Shown here in pieces: positions 41,268 to 49,375 of a DNA stretch of 64,000 bases (its first letter is position 1; every line of letters starts with the position of its first letter). The translations under genes and the position numbers were made by a program. The notes below the pieces were generated by a model. The model searched no databases. It worked only from the letters and a program-made list of their open reading frames with translations, and was not told the DNA's origin. Source of the stretch: a virus; IMG/VR virus record IMGVR_UViG_3300028558_000791, positions 186,001-250,000 of that record, one strand, 5' to 3'.

Positions 41268-43189
41268 TGCCAGAGAACAAGCCTTCCAACAAACCTATTA
41301 TCGACATGCCTTCCAAGAAGCAGTTGGAGAAGGCTACTAAACCATATTCTGATGAGGAGTTAAAACTAACTCCTGAACAAGAAGAAAAGATGAAGAAGCT
41401 CATGGAGTTTTTTGATCATCATGGTGTGGATTATGGTAAGTTTATTCCTAAATTCTATTCTTACATTACTGAGAAGAAGGCTTATCCAAATTACGATCAG
41501 TATCAGCATATTGCTGGACAGCATGATATGAAGAGATGGATGCTTGCCCTAAAAGACATCCACTACAAACAGAAGGCCGGGTTCCAATATCGAGAGGCTA
41601 TCAAGACTGCGACTCAGGGTTGGGCTAAAATGGAAATCTACGATTTCTTGAACTGGGTAAAGTTTCACGAAGAAGGGGCTCACATGAAATACAAGTTTGC
41701 ACAAGTCTGGTATGAAAATGGACAGCCAGGCTATTTCTTGCACATTAAGCCAGACGCCCAGAAAGAACCTGAACCTCACTCCGATGCTAATGCTATCAAT
41801 GATGCTCGTGAAGAGTCTGAGCGTAAAGAAGAGAAAAGACAAACCATCGAGAAGCAACGTTCCAAAATTATTGGACGTTTAGATTCCGCTGAGAAGTTAC
41901 TTCGTTCCCAAGAAGGTCAAGAGTTTGCTGGTGGCGAACTAGAAAATTTGATGGAGGCTATCTATAGTCTCAAGAAGAAAGTTCAGCTTGTTAACAAGTT
42001 GAGTGTTTCTACACGCCTATACGAAGATATGATTGTTCGTGAAGGTAACGTACTAAAACGTAATGGATTCGTTAAAGCTGCCGAGGTACTATACTCGTTA
42101 GCTCAAACCCCAGGTCAAGCAGGTCAAGACGCTAAGGGTACGACTGGCCCTGGTGCAGTTCCTCCAGTCGCTCCGCCCGCCGACCCATCAGGGGCCGGCA
42201 ATCCTGGTGCTCCAGGTGGATTGCCAACACAACCACCAGGAACGCCAAGCGTTCAAACCCCAGTCGGCGGAGATCAAAATGATCCACCACAACCAAAGGG
42301 CATCAAAGATTTCATCGACAATATGAACGATGGAAATAAGACCGATGGTGATGTAACTGGTGCAGAAGATGATGAACTAGAAGTGATTGACTCAGAAGAT
42401 CAGTTGATGGTTACTGAAGCACAAATTGTACCACCACCTACTCCAGGCATTCCACCAGCAGCTTTGGAAGACGTTCCTACTACAGATGCCCCAAAGCCAG
42501 AGAGAAACCCTCCAGCATTCATTCCAGATGCAGAGGAGAAAGAACCTGGTAAACCAGGCGATCCCGGTTCTCCAGCAACCGAAGAACCACTAGAAGTTAC
42601 AGAAGATGACATTAAGCCAGGTGGTGATAAACCTGAGCCTGCTGCATCTAATTTTGACTCTAAGGTCGATGAAGTATTCAAGAGCCTCACCATCGGTGAT
42701 GTTGTAGCTAAGCTAGAAGATATCTCTAAGTCTTACAAGACTAGAGAAATGCCAAGACAATTAGGCATCGTTGATATGATGTTAGATAGCCTTGGATTGG
42801 CCTCCCTATTCCCTTCACTCTCTGAAGCTCAGAACAAAGCACTAGAGGCTAACAACTATATCTCTACTCGTGTAGACGATATTCTTGCTAAGCTACGTGG
42901 TGCAATGGCAAGTGCCGAAAAGTCTCCAGTTGCACCAGCTCCTGAGAGAGAAGATATGGCTGGCATCAGAGGCAAGCTACAAGGTGACCAAGATAAAGAG
43001 AAGCAGCGCAAGCAACAGCGTAAAGAGCAAGAAGCTGCCGAACTCGATGGTACAGGTAAAGAAGAGGGTAAGGAAACTCCAGCAGTAGAGTTGGGTGAAT
43101 TAGGTGCTCCTACCGCTCCAGCAACTCCAGGACCAGCCGCTCCTCCAACTCCACCTCCACCAGTAGTTCCAAGACCACCAGCCGTTTAA
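41267..43189 (+). CDS. Large head-block protein with Pro/Gly-rich linkers
   Basis: 640 residues. N-terminal folded helical part to about 160 (YPNYDQYQHIAGQHDMKRW, WAKMEIYDFLNWVKFHEEG), a coiled stretch (about 180-290), then long collagen-like linkers rich in Pro, Gly, Ala, Asp and Glu, with one short folded island (KVDEVFKSLTIGDVVAKLE). It ends in a Pro-rich APPTPPPPVVPRPPAV. Includes the helix FVKAAEVLYSLA seen in other head-block proteins. Likely a structural or scaffold-type protein; name unknown. Confidence 0.7.
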   Translation: MPENKPSNKPIIDMPSKKQLEKATKPYSDEELKLTPEQEEKMKKLMEFFDHHGVDYGKFIPKFYSYITEKKAYPNYDQYQHIAGQHDMKRWMLALKDIHYKQKAGFQYREAIKTATQGWAKMEIYDFLNWVKFHEEGAHMKYKFAQVWYENGQPGYFLHIKPDAQKEPEPHSDANAINDAREESERKEEKRQTIEKQRSKIIGRLDSAEKLLRSQEGQEFAGGELENLMEAIYSLKKKVQLVNKLSVSTRLYEDMIVREGNVLKRNGFVKAAEVLYSLAQTPGQAGQDAKGTTGPGAVPPVAPPADPSGAGNPGAPGGLPTQPPGTPSVQTPVGGDQNDPPQPKGIKDFIDNMNDGNKTDGDVTGAEDDELEVIDSEDQLMVTEAQIVPPPTPGIPPAALEDVPTTDAPKPERNPPAFIPDAEEKEPGKPGDPGSPATEEPLEVTEDDIKPGGDKPEPAASNFDSKVDEVFKSLTIGDVVAKLEDISKSYKTREMPRQLGIVDMMLDSLGLASLFPSLSEAQNKALEANNYISTRVDDILAKLRGAMASAEKSPVAPAPEREDMAGIRGKLQGDQDKEKQRKQQRKEQEAAELDGTGKEEGKETPAVELGELGAPTAPATPGPAAPPTPPPPVVPRPPAV

Positions 43190-43197
43190 GGAGATAA

Positions 43198-43971
43198 ATG
43201 AAACTCCGCGAACTGCTTCAAGAAATGAAGAGAGTACAAGAAAAGATAGGCTCATCACCAGCCTATATTTGCGGAGGTACGCCCAGAGATAAGTACATGG
43301 GACAATTACAGAACATTGCTGACATAGATGTTACAACCGGTGATAAGACGGTTGATTACCTATCTCAAGAATTTTTCATTGAGTTTCGTAAGAAATACAA
43401 CGTTACTCGTAAGACAATGGAAGATGGCCACAGCACTATCTTTATCGGCAGTCTAAAAGTAGACTTCTCATCCAACTTTATGGTTCCTAACGTGGATCAA
43501 GAGTTAGCTAAGATAGGAATTAAAAATCCTTCTAACATACAGAGAGAAATGTTTAGTCGTGACTTTACGTGTAACTCTTTATTACTGACAACGGACCTTA
43601 AGCAGATTCTCGATCCAACTAAAAGAGGATTCAAAGATATCAAGGAAAAGAAAATCAGGACTTGTTTAGCTCCAGAGATTACTCTAACTTCTAATAGGAA
43701 TAGAGTTGTAAGGGCTATTTATCTAGCTTGCAAATTAGATTTCGACATAGATGATTCAATTATTGCGTATGTAAAGAAGTATCCACAAACTGTTAAGATT
43801 TCAACTGAAAAAGCCATGAATGATAAGTTGAATGAAGCTTTCTCTAGGAATCCAGAGAAGGCGGCGGAGTTAATTTCCAAGATGAATTTGTGGACTCAGA
43901 TTCCAATTACGGAAAAAGTTTATCCGTACTACATGAAACATATCAAAGGAAAAGCTAATGTCAGTAAATAA
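43198..43971 (+). CDS. RNA nucleotidyltransferase-like protein (poly(A) polymerase/CCA-adding family head)
   Basis: 257 residues. Class II nucleotidyltransferase motifs: the GG-type YICGGTPRDKYMG (about residues 23-35), catalytic DIDVTTGD, and the RDFTCNSLLLTTD block. Normally followed by an RNA-binding region to reach about 400 residues; here the protein stops shortly after the motifs, with a helical C-terminus. Family members add CCA to tRNA or poly(A) to RNA. Why it sits among head genes is unclear. It might tag RNA or modify something else. Overlaps the next gene by 14 bp. Confidence 0.8.
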   Translation: MKLRELLQEMKRVQEKIGSSPAYICGGTPRDKYMGQLQNIADIDVTTGDKTVDYLSQEFFIEFRKKYNVTRKTMEDGHSTIFIGSLKVDFSSNFMVPNVDQELAKIGIKNPSNIQREMFSRDFTCNSLLLTTDLKQILDPTKRGFKDIKEKKIRTCLAPEITLTSNRNRVVRAIYLACKLDFDIDDSIIAYVKKYPQTVKISTEKAMNDKLNEAFSRNPEKAAELISKMNLWTQIPITEKVYPYYMKHIKGKANVSK

Positions 43972-45025
43972 GAAGGGATATTTTCAAGGTGGTGGCGGAG
44001 TCAACGAACCAACGCCCGGCGAAAAGAAATACAAGTCGGATCCGGCTTTGGTTGTTCAGCCGCGCTTTGAAGAACCATTTTATCGCAACTACGATTTGTA
44101 TACAATTCCTGGTATGGAGCACATCGGCCCAGGCACCGGGTACCATGGCCTACAAAATTACGATAGCGTCCAGGAATTTCTAGAAGCAAGACGCAAGAGG
44201 ATGAAGGACCGCTACGTAGCGGATGATTCCTGGCAATTAGATTCTGGCAAACGAACTAAAGAAAATCCGGGCATCAAAGCTCGTGCCGCTATTTTTGAAA
44301 GAATTATCAAGACTGCTGGACCTAATTACGATTTAGGTAAAGGGCTCTACCAAGAGATGAGTGATGGTAAGGTTGATAGTGTAGAGGAATTTAGAGAAGA
44401 AGGCAACCATGGTCCCGGCGCTCTAATGATGGCAGATGATAATGCTGACTATATGTTACCACCTAAAGAACATGGTACCAGTATCTATAATTGGAAGAAC
44501 AGTCCTTATCAAGGAACTCCTGGTGCCAAAAACAAGAAAAAGAAGAAGGATGTCAATCATATTGATTTCCCAATTGATGATGAGATTAACCATGATGGCG
44601 AGATTTATCCAAGTGAAGAATCTTACCACAAGCCAGGATTAGTCGGACCTAGTGGTATAGATAACGTTGCCACCTTCCCAGGTGAAACGGGAGCAACTGA
44701 CTTCTCATCCTACATGAATTCAACTGATATTGCTGGTGAACACTCTTATCTACCAGAGCACGACTTAATGGATAGGGGTGACGATGCCCTCAATTTTGGT
44801 CAGGATTTGGAAGATGAACAGGGCCCAGCCAGAGGGCTTCAAGATGATGACCTTCAAAAACTTTTTAATAAGTACCTAACTCCCGATGAGACCGGTTTAT
44901 TTGGACTACCAGACGGTGTAGACCCAGAGGGCCACGATGCTGACCAGACTCAACAGGTAGAAGAGCCTTTCACCGGAACTTCCGACATAGGTACTCAAAT
45001 GTATGAGGATAAGTGGAATATCTAA
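43958..45025 (+). CDS. Head-block protein opening with the YFQGGGGVNEPTPG motif
   Basis: 355 residues. The N-terminus reads YFQGGGGVNEPTPGEKKY after six residues, the same peptide that occurs twice in the large protein at 56.6 kb. The rest is rich in Asp, Gly, Pro, Tyr and Asn, with few predicted helices, and has a short basic cluster KNKKKKKD. It looks disordered or fibre-like. Virion or scaffold-associated is the best guess. No family recognised. Confidence 0.7.
   Translation: MSVNKKGYFQGGGGVNEPTPGEKKYKSDPALVVQPRFEEPFYRNYDLYTIPGMEHIGPGTGYHGLQNYDSVQEFLEARRKRMKDRYVADDSWQLDSGKRTKENPGIKARAAIFERIIKTAGPNYDLGKGLYQEMSDGKVDSVEEFREEGNHGPGALMMADDNADYMLPPKEHGTSIYNWKNSPYQGTPGAKNKKKKKDVNHIDFPIDDEINHDGEIYPSEESYHKPGLVGPSGIDNVATFPGETGATDFSSYMNSTDIAGEHSYLPEHDLMDRGDDALNFGQDLEDEQGPARGLQDDDLQKLFNKYLTPDETGLFGLPDGVDPEGHDADQTQQVEEPFTGTSDIGTQMYEDKWNI
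43979..44020 (+). repeat. YFQGGGGVNEPTPG motif, copy at an N-terminus
   Basis: Encodes the 14-residue motif starting at residue 8 of its protein. See also 57808 and 58099. Confidence 0.9.
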
Positions 45026-45093
45026 AACCAACGATTATCATTGCATACAACCGCATATTATCATATAAAGAAAGCACTCCCAGAGGTACCTAA

Positions 45094-46176
45094 ATGACTT
45101 TACGATCAACAGCACAACAGCTATACGTCATAGACCCGTCGTCACCGGCGTCCCAGCTACCAGCACACGATGAGCACTCGGTTTCGCACATGCCTGAACA
45201 CATGCAGCATGATTTTTCCGAAGAGCTTATGGCTGGTGCCCCAATCGAAGTTTCCGAACCTGGTGAGATTGAAATCGTAGTTGAAGAACTTCCTGGCGCT
45301 CCTCCTGGCACTAAACACCCAGAACCAGAACTCGAAGTACATGATGAATCTTTGCAAGTCGAAGACGGCGAAGATAAGAAGGAAGATCCAAAAGAGACTA
45401 AGAACGCCAAATGGGATTGGTCTAAGCACGGTCCTCATGGCTTCGTAGCTTGGGTTAAGGAAAGACTTGATGGTGTTCCTAAGCACTCTGGCTATGACTC
45501 TGCCGGCCTTGAACGTGCCATGGCTTACATGGAAAAACTAGATAGCGAAATTTCTAAGGCCATGAGAATGGATCTAGATTCTGAATTGGATGCCAATCAA
45601 GTTGAAAAGATTCGCTCTCAACTAGATGATGGTTTATCTCGTTTGCGTGATCGTCTTGACAAGGTCAAAGATTCTAAGAAGTCTTCTAAGAAGCGTAAGA
45701 AGACTGCTGCTGAAATGCAACCACAAATTCAAGAAGTACTGAACAGATGGTCTGATGAAGATATCCAATCTTATGTTGTTGATGCTTCCATTCCAGGCGA
45801 AGAGTGGGATATCCAAAAGGCTATTCACCAAATTGCTAATGGTGGTGAAGAGCCAGGTTTTGAAGGCGCTTGGATTAAGACCGCACAAAAAATCTATGGT
45901 GTTGGTAATGGTGTAATGATTACTGTTCCACTTTTGATTTCTAGAATTGCAAGAGTTTGTGTTAATGGTACTGTTTCTGCAGGACATGATATCGAAGATT
46001 TGTACAATAGACAAGTTAAGAAGTGGGCTTTGAGCGAACGTGAACAAGCTGAAGTTCAACAACTATTGTTTGATATGGGATACCCACTACGTCAAGACCG
46101 CGGCTTTATGCCAGAGGATGACTTAGAAGTATTTGACACTGACAATATGGATTGGGCAGCCAACTACAGAGCATAA
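45094..46176 (+). CDS. Hypothetical head-block protein
   Basis: 360 residues. An acidic N-terminal part with His- and Glu-rich segments (to about 110), then a Lys-rich charged coil (KVKDSKKSSKKRKK near 190-205), then a folded C-terminal domain (IQEVLNRWSDEDIQSYVVDA ... GVGNGVMITVPLLISRIARV). Its start lies 68 bases after the previous stop. Possible virion protein; not recognised. Confidence 0.7.
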   Translation: MTLRSTAQQLYVIDPSSPASQLPAHDEHSVSHMPEHMQHDFSEELMAGAPIEVSEPGEIEIVVEELPGAPPGTKHPEPELEVHDESLQVEDGEDKKEDPKETKNAKWDWSKHGPHGFVAWVKERLDGVPKHSGYDSAGLERAMAYMEKLDSEISKAMRMDLDSELDANQVEKIRSQLDDGLSRLRDRLDKVKDSKKSSKKRKKTAAEMQPQIQEVLNRWSDEDIQSYVVDASIPGEEWDIQKAIHQIANGGEEPGFEGAWIKTAQKIYGVGNGVMITVPLLISRIARVCVNGTVSAGHDIEDLYNRQVKKWALSEREQAEVQQLLFDMGYPLRQDRGFMPEDDLEVFDTDNMDWAANYRA

Positions 46177-46177
46177 T

Positions 46178-46822
46178 ATGAGCAGACATCCAAGACATCA
46201 ATCTGTTGTCAGTAGACAATCTGACGCACCCGATAGTGACGACCACTGGTTAAGAGCGTTTGAGAACTCTCTTCAAAAGACCAGCGTACAGCCACGTGGT
46301 AATAGTTTATTCGAGCAGATTAACACCATCATGAATGGTAAATCAAAGTATCCATCGGTACAAGCTGCCGTTGATGATATGATGCAGCGTAGTGGTTTGA
46401 CTGACTATCTACAGACTAAAACTTCTTCTGCCGATGAAGATGAGCCTGTTAGTAAGCCAAAGAGATCAAAGAAGACTGCGCAAGCACAGGACCCTAAGAC
46501 TCCACAAGTAATTATCGAGAAGCCAAGCATTGCGCGTACTCTTGATAATATCATTGAGAACTCTAAAGGTAATTTATCCGTTCCAACTGTCATTAGTCGT
46601 TTACGCGCATTGCATGGTAGCGATGTTTCTGACAATGGTGCTTGGGAAGATGAGAGGCTCATTCGTTTAGTTAGCAATCTCAACCTAACTGCCAAGAAAA
46701 ACAACCCAGATAGCTACGATAGGTTTGATAACCTTGGCACTGGTGACCATTCTAGTAGTGAACGTGACATTGATCCATCAAATACTGATGCGTTCAACGC
46801 TTTAATGCCTGCTAAAATTTAA
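46178..46822 (+). CDS. Hypothetical head-block protein
   Basis: 214 residues from ATG 46178, one base after the previous stop (a TTG at 46133 would overlap that gene by 44 bp). N-terminus Arg/Ser/Gln-rich and disordered. Two helical parts follow (KYPSVQAAVDDMMQRSGLTD, then KPSIARTLDNIIENSKG with SVPTVISRLRALHGSDV) joined by a Lys/Asp linker. Not recognised. Ends in a hairpin overlapping its stop. Confidence 0.7.
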   Translation: MSRHPRHQSVVSRQSDAPDSDDHWLRAFENSLQKTSVQPRGNSLFEQINTIMNGKSKYPSVQAAVDDMMQRSGLTDYLQTKTSSADEDEPVSKPKRSKKTAQAQDPKTPQVIIEKPSIARTLDNIIENSKGNLSVPTVISRLRALHGSDVSDNGAWEDERLIRLVSNLNLTAKKNNPDSYDRFDNLGTGDHSSSERDIDPSNTDAFNALMPAKI

Positions 46823-46835
46823 GTGCTTTGCACTT
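46821..46835. terminator. Short hairpin between convergent genes
   Basis: AAGTGC-TTT-GCACTT, a 6-bp perfect stem with a 3-base loop, spanning the ends of the + strand gene and the - strand nuclease-like gene. Weak T-richness on both sides. Possibly a weak two-way terminator. Confidence 0.35.
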
Positions 46836-47385
46836 ACCCAGCCTGTTTTTCAGGTTCTGGCGGGTATTTTTCAGTCCATAGCTTGCTATACTTACAGTTA
46901 TAGCACAACACCTCTTTGTCTTTGCTAAGAGTTAGCGTTTCTACTCTATCACTTTTGCATTCTTTGCAGCATCCACCATAGCATTCAACAATTTTTCTTC
47001 TGTATGCCTCAGCATATTTGCTTTTGAACGGCTTATTCTTATTACAGTTGTAGCAAATCACTTTGTGACCACTCTTCTGAACAATATTGTCATACAGATA
47101 GTTAATGTCACCATTGATTGTTAACTTAGTATATTCATCTTCACCACAGTTACAGCAAGCATTACCATAAGCAAGAATGACGGCGCTTCGTTTCATACGA
47201 TAGCGCCCGTTTTGTTTTTTAGAGTAATCCACATCAGACTGATGAGACTTCTTGTCAGCCTTTTTGCGACATGGCTTGCAGATATAATAGCCTTTATTTT
47301 GGTCGTAAGTATGCCAATTTTTGAGGGTTAATGAAATGCCACATTTGAGGCATGCCTTTTTTCTTCGTTTTTTCGTGGAAGGCAT
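46834..47385 (-). CDS. Degenerate HNH-type multi-zinc-finger protein, opposite strand
   Basis: 183 residues. Six cysteine pairs: CLKC, CKPC, CCNC, CYNC, CKEC and CYNC. The middle (YGNACCNCGEDEYTKLTING ... KVICYNCNK) is patterned on phage HNH nucleases, where the corresponding place would read IDH; here it reads LTINGD, so the first catalytic His is missing. It is probably a decayed homing nuclease or a DNA-binding zinc protein derived from one. It lies on the opposite strand between the head genes and terminase, typical of mobile genes. Divergent from the terminase start by 26 bases. Confidence 0.7.
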   Translation of the reverse strand: MPSTKKRRKKACLKCGISLTLKNWHTYDQNKGYYICKPCRKKADKKSHQSDVDYSKKQNGRYRMKRSAVILAYGNACCNCGEDEYTKLTINGDINYLYDNIVQKSGHKVICYNCNKNKPFKSKYAEAYRRKIVECYGGCCKECKSDRVETLTLSKDKEVLCYNCKYSKLWTEKYPPEPEKQAG

Positions 47386-47411
47386 CTTACTGAATATACG
47401 ATCATTTTAGT

Positions 47412-49295
47412 ATGCCAAGTCTACATATTGAAAATAAAGAAATGTTCGAGAAGATGAAGAAGCAACTTGCAATGCTTGACCCTGTAACTTTTTGCGAGTC
47501 CAATTTAACATTGGAAGGAGAGCCATTCAAACTAAGTGGTAATGGATATAAGCCGTTCTCAGATATCTATAGATACATCGGAATCAAAGCATTAGAGCCA
47601 GATGCAAAACCAGTTATCTTAGTTAAGGGACGTCAGGTAGGAGCCACTACGATGGCCAGCGCCCTAGAAATGTACTTCATGGGTTCTGGATTATTTGGTG
47701 ATGGATTCCGTCCACCAATCCGTATCATTCATGCATTCCCTCAATTGGAATTAGCTGCCGCTTATTCAAAGACCAAGCTTCAGCAAATGATTAGTCAGGC
47801 TAAGATTCCCGAAGGAACTCCAGAAAACAAGGCTTCCCGCCCAAAGTCTTTCATGCAGCAATTGCTTGATCAGTCATCTCCAACTAATGACTCTTTGCAC
47901 TTCAAACAGTTTATTGGCGGAAACCATTTGTGGGTTGAGTCAACTGGTATTGATGCCGACAGAATCATGGGTCGTACCGCTGACATTCTATTCTTTGACG
48001 AAGTCCAGAAGACTACCAGCCAAGCCATCGGAAACGCGCTCAAGATTCTAACCAACGCTAAGTATGGTAGACCAACTAAGGGCGTACAAGTTTTCTTTGG
48101 AACGCCTCGTCGTAAGGGATCTGATTACCACAAGATGTGGCAGTCATCTTCTCAACAGTATTACTATTTAGGATGTGAGAGCTGTAAAGAACATTTCCCA
48201 CTATATACTCCAGGATCTGATGATTGGGAGAAAGTTTGGATTCACGGTAAAGTTGTTAAGTGCTCTAAGTGCGGACATGAACAAGATAAGCTACAAGCAC
48301 AGGAACGTGGTAAATGGGTAGCCTTTAAGAATCCAAATGACCCAGACTGTGATATGATTGGCTTTCATATTAATCAGCTTTACATGCCTAAATTCACACG
48401 AGAAGATATCGATAAGGAAAAGCCGGGCCGTCATCCAATCAATACGGAACGTGTTTTTCAAAACGAAGTTCTTGGAGAGTTTTACCAGGGCGATGCAAGT
48501 CCATTGTCTCCAGATGAAGTTCGCACCATGTGCGCTGACTTCGAGAGAAAGTTTAGCCCACGTATTCTTCCATCAAAAGGTATTAACCAATATTTTACTG
48601 TACTTGGAATCGATTATGGCGCTCGTTCCGACTTGGAGCAATTGGCCGATCCAGAAAGAGTTAAGCCGGCAGGACAGTCATACAGCACGGCTGTTGTTCT
48701 ACAAACTAAGGGCGCTCAATTGTTATCAATCGAGTTTGCTACCAAGTTCAAGCGTAATGACGTTGAAAGTAAAAAAGGAATCATTGATCAACTGATGAGA
48801 CAATATAGTATTCAGTTGGCGGTCGGAGACATTGGTTACTCCAATGACTTCTCTTCTATGTTGCATAACACGTATGGAGATAGGTATTTAGTTTCTCGTG
48901 CCCATAATAAGATTAATGACCATGTCAAATTCAATCATGAAGCATTTCCAAAAGAAATCATTTTTGAAAGAGACTTCTACATTACTGAACTTTATGATCA
49001 GATGAAGAAGGGGATGATTAGATTTCCATTTGGAGATTATGAAAAGATAGCCTGGTTGATTGAACACAGTTGCAGTATGGAACTAAAGCCATCTATTTCT
49101 AAATATGGAGATCATACAGTTCATTATGTGAAAGGTGGAACTCCAAACGACGGGTTTATGGCATTGTTGAATGCCTATTTAGCCTTTAAGTTCTTGGTAA
49201 GTAGAGGATTTACAAATAATAATCCGGCTAATCATACAGCCAAAAACCTAACCAAACCCATGGTAATGTCTGGTTATGTGCCCAGGAAGTTCTAA
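47412..49295 (+). CDS. terL: Terminase large subunit
   Basis: 627 residues. ATPase: deviant Walker A KGRQVGATT at residues 72-80 (the last Lys of the usual loop is replaced by Ala), and Walker B ILFFDEVQK with Asp196-Glu197. A zinc-ribbon insert (CESCKEHFP ... CSKCGHEQ) follows, like the lambda GpA-type group. The RNase H-type nuclease half includes LGIDYGARSD (Asp401) and VGDIGYSNDFS. It cuts concatemers and pumps DNA into the prohead. The start lies 26 bases from a divergent gene, with no clear ribosome-binding site. Confidence 0.93.
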   Translation: MPSLHIENKEMFEKMKKQLAMLDPVTFCESNLTLEGEPFKLSGNGYKPFSDIYRYIGIKALEPDAKPVILVKGRQVGATTMASALEMYFMGSGLFGDGFRPPIRIIHAFPQLELAAAYSKTKLQQMISQAKIPEGTPENKASRPKSFMQQLLDQSSPTNDSLHFKQFIGGNHLWVESTGIDADRIMGRTADILFFDEVQKTTSQAIGNALKILTNAKYGRPTKGVQVFFGTPRRKGSDYHKMWQSSSQQYYYLGCESCKEHFPLYTPGSDDWEKVWIHGKVVKCSKCGHEQDKLQAQERGKWVAFKNPNDPDCDMIGFHINQLYMPKFTREDIDKEKPGRHPINTERVFQNEVLGEFYQGDASPLSPDEVRTMCADFERKFSPRILPSKGINQYFTVLGIDYGARSDLEQLADPERVKPAGQSYSTAVVLQTKGAQLLSIEFATKFKRNDVESKKGIIDQLMRQYSIQLAVGDIGYSNDFSSMLHNTYGDRYLVSRAHNKINDHVKFNHEAFPKEIIFERDFYITELYDQMKKGMIRFPFGDYEKIAWLIEHSCSMELKPSISKYGDHTVHYVKGGTPNDGFMALLNAYLAFKFLVSRGFTNNNPANHTAKNLTKPMVMSGYVPRKF

Positions 49296-49319
49296 AGTAG
49301 TCTAAATACCGAGGTTTAC

Positions 49320-49327
49320 TGATATAT
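49320..49327 (+). promoter_or_regulatory. Proposed phage promoter core TGATATAT
   Basis: Exact octamer 48 bases before the portal ATG. It is flanked by a TCTAAAT (49301-49307) / ATTTAGA (49331-49337) perfect inverted repeat. Confidence 0.55.
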
Positions 49328-49375
49328 CACATTTAGAGTATTAGGTAGAGGGTATAGTGGAACAACAGAGGTTAC

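Noticed and set aside
43979-44020. YFQGG resembles the core of a potyviral (TEV) protease site
   Set aside because: The upstream part of that site is absent, no such protease is in this window, and the motif continues conserved through VNEPTPG; likeness is coincidental.
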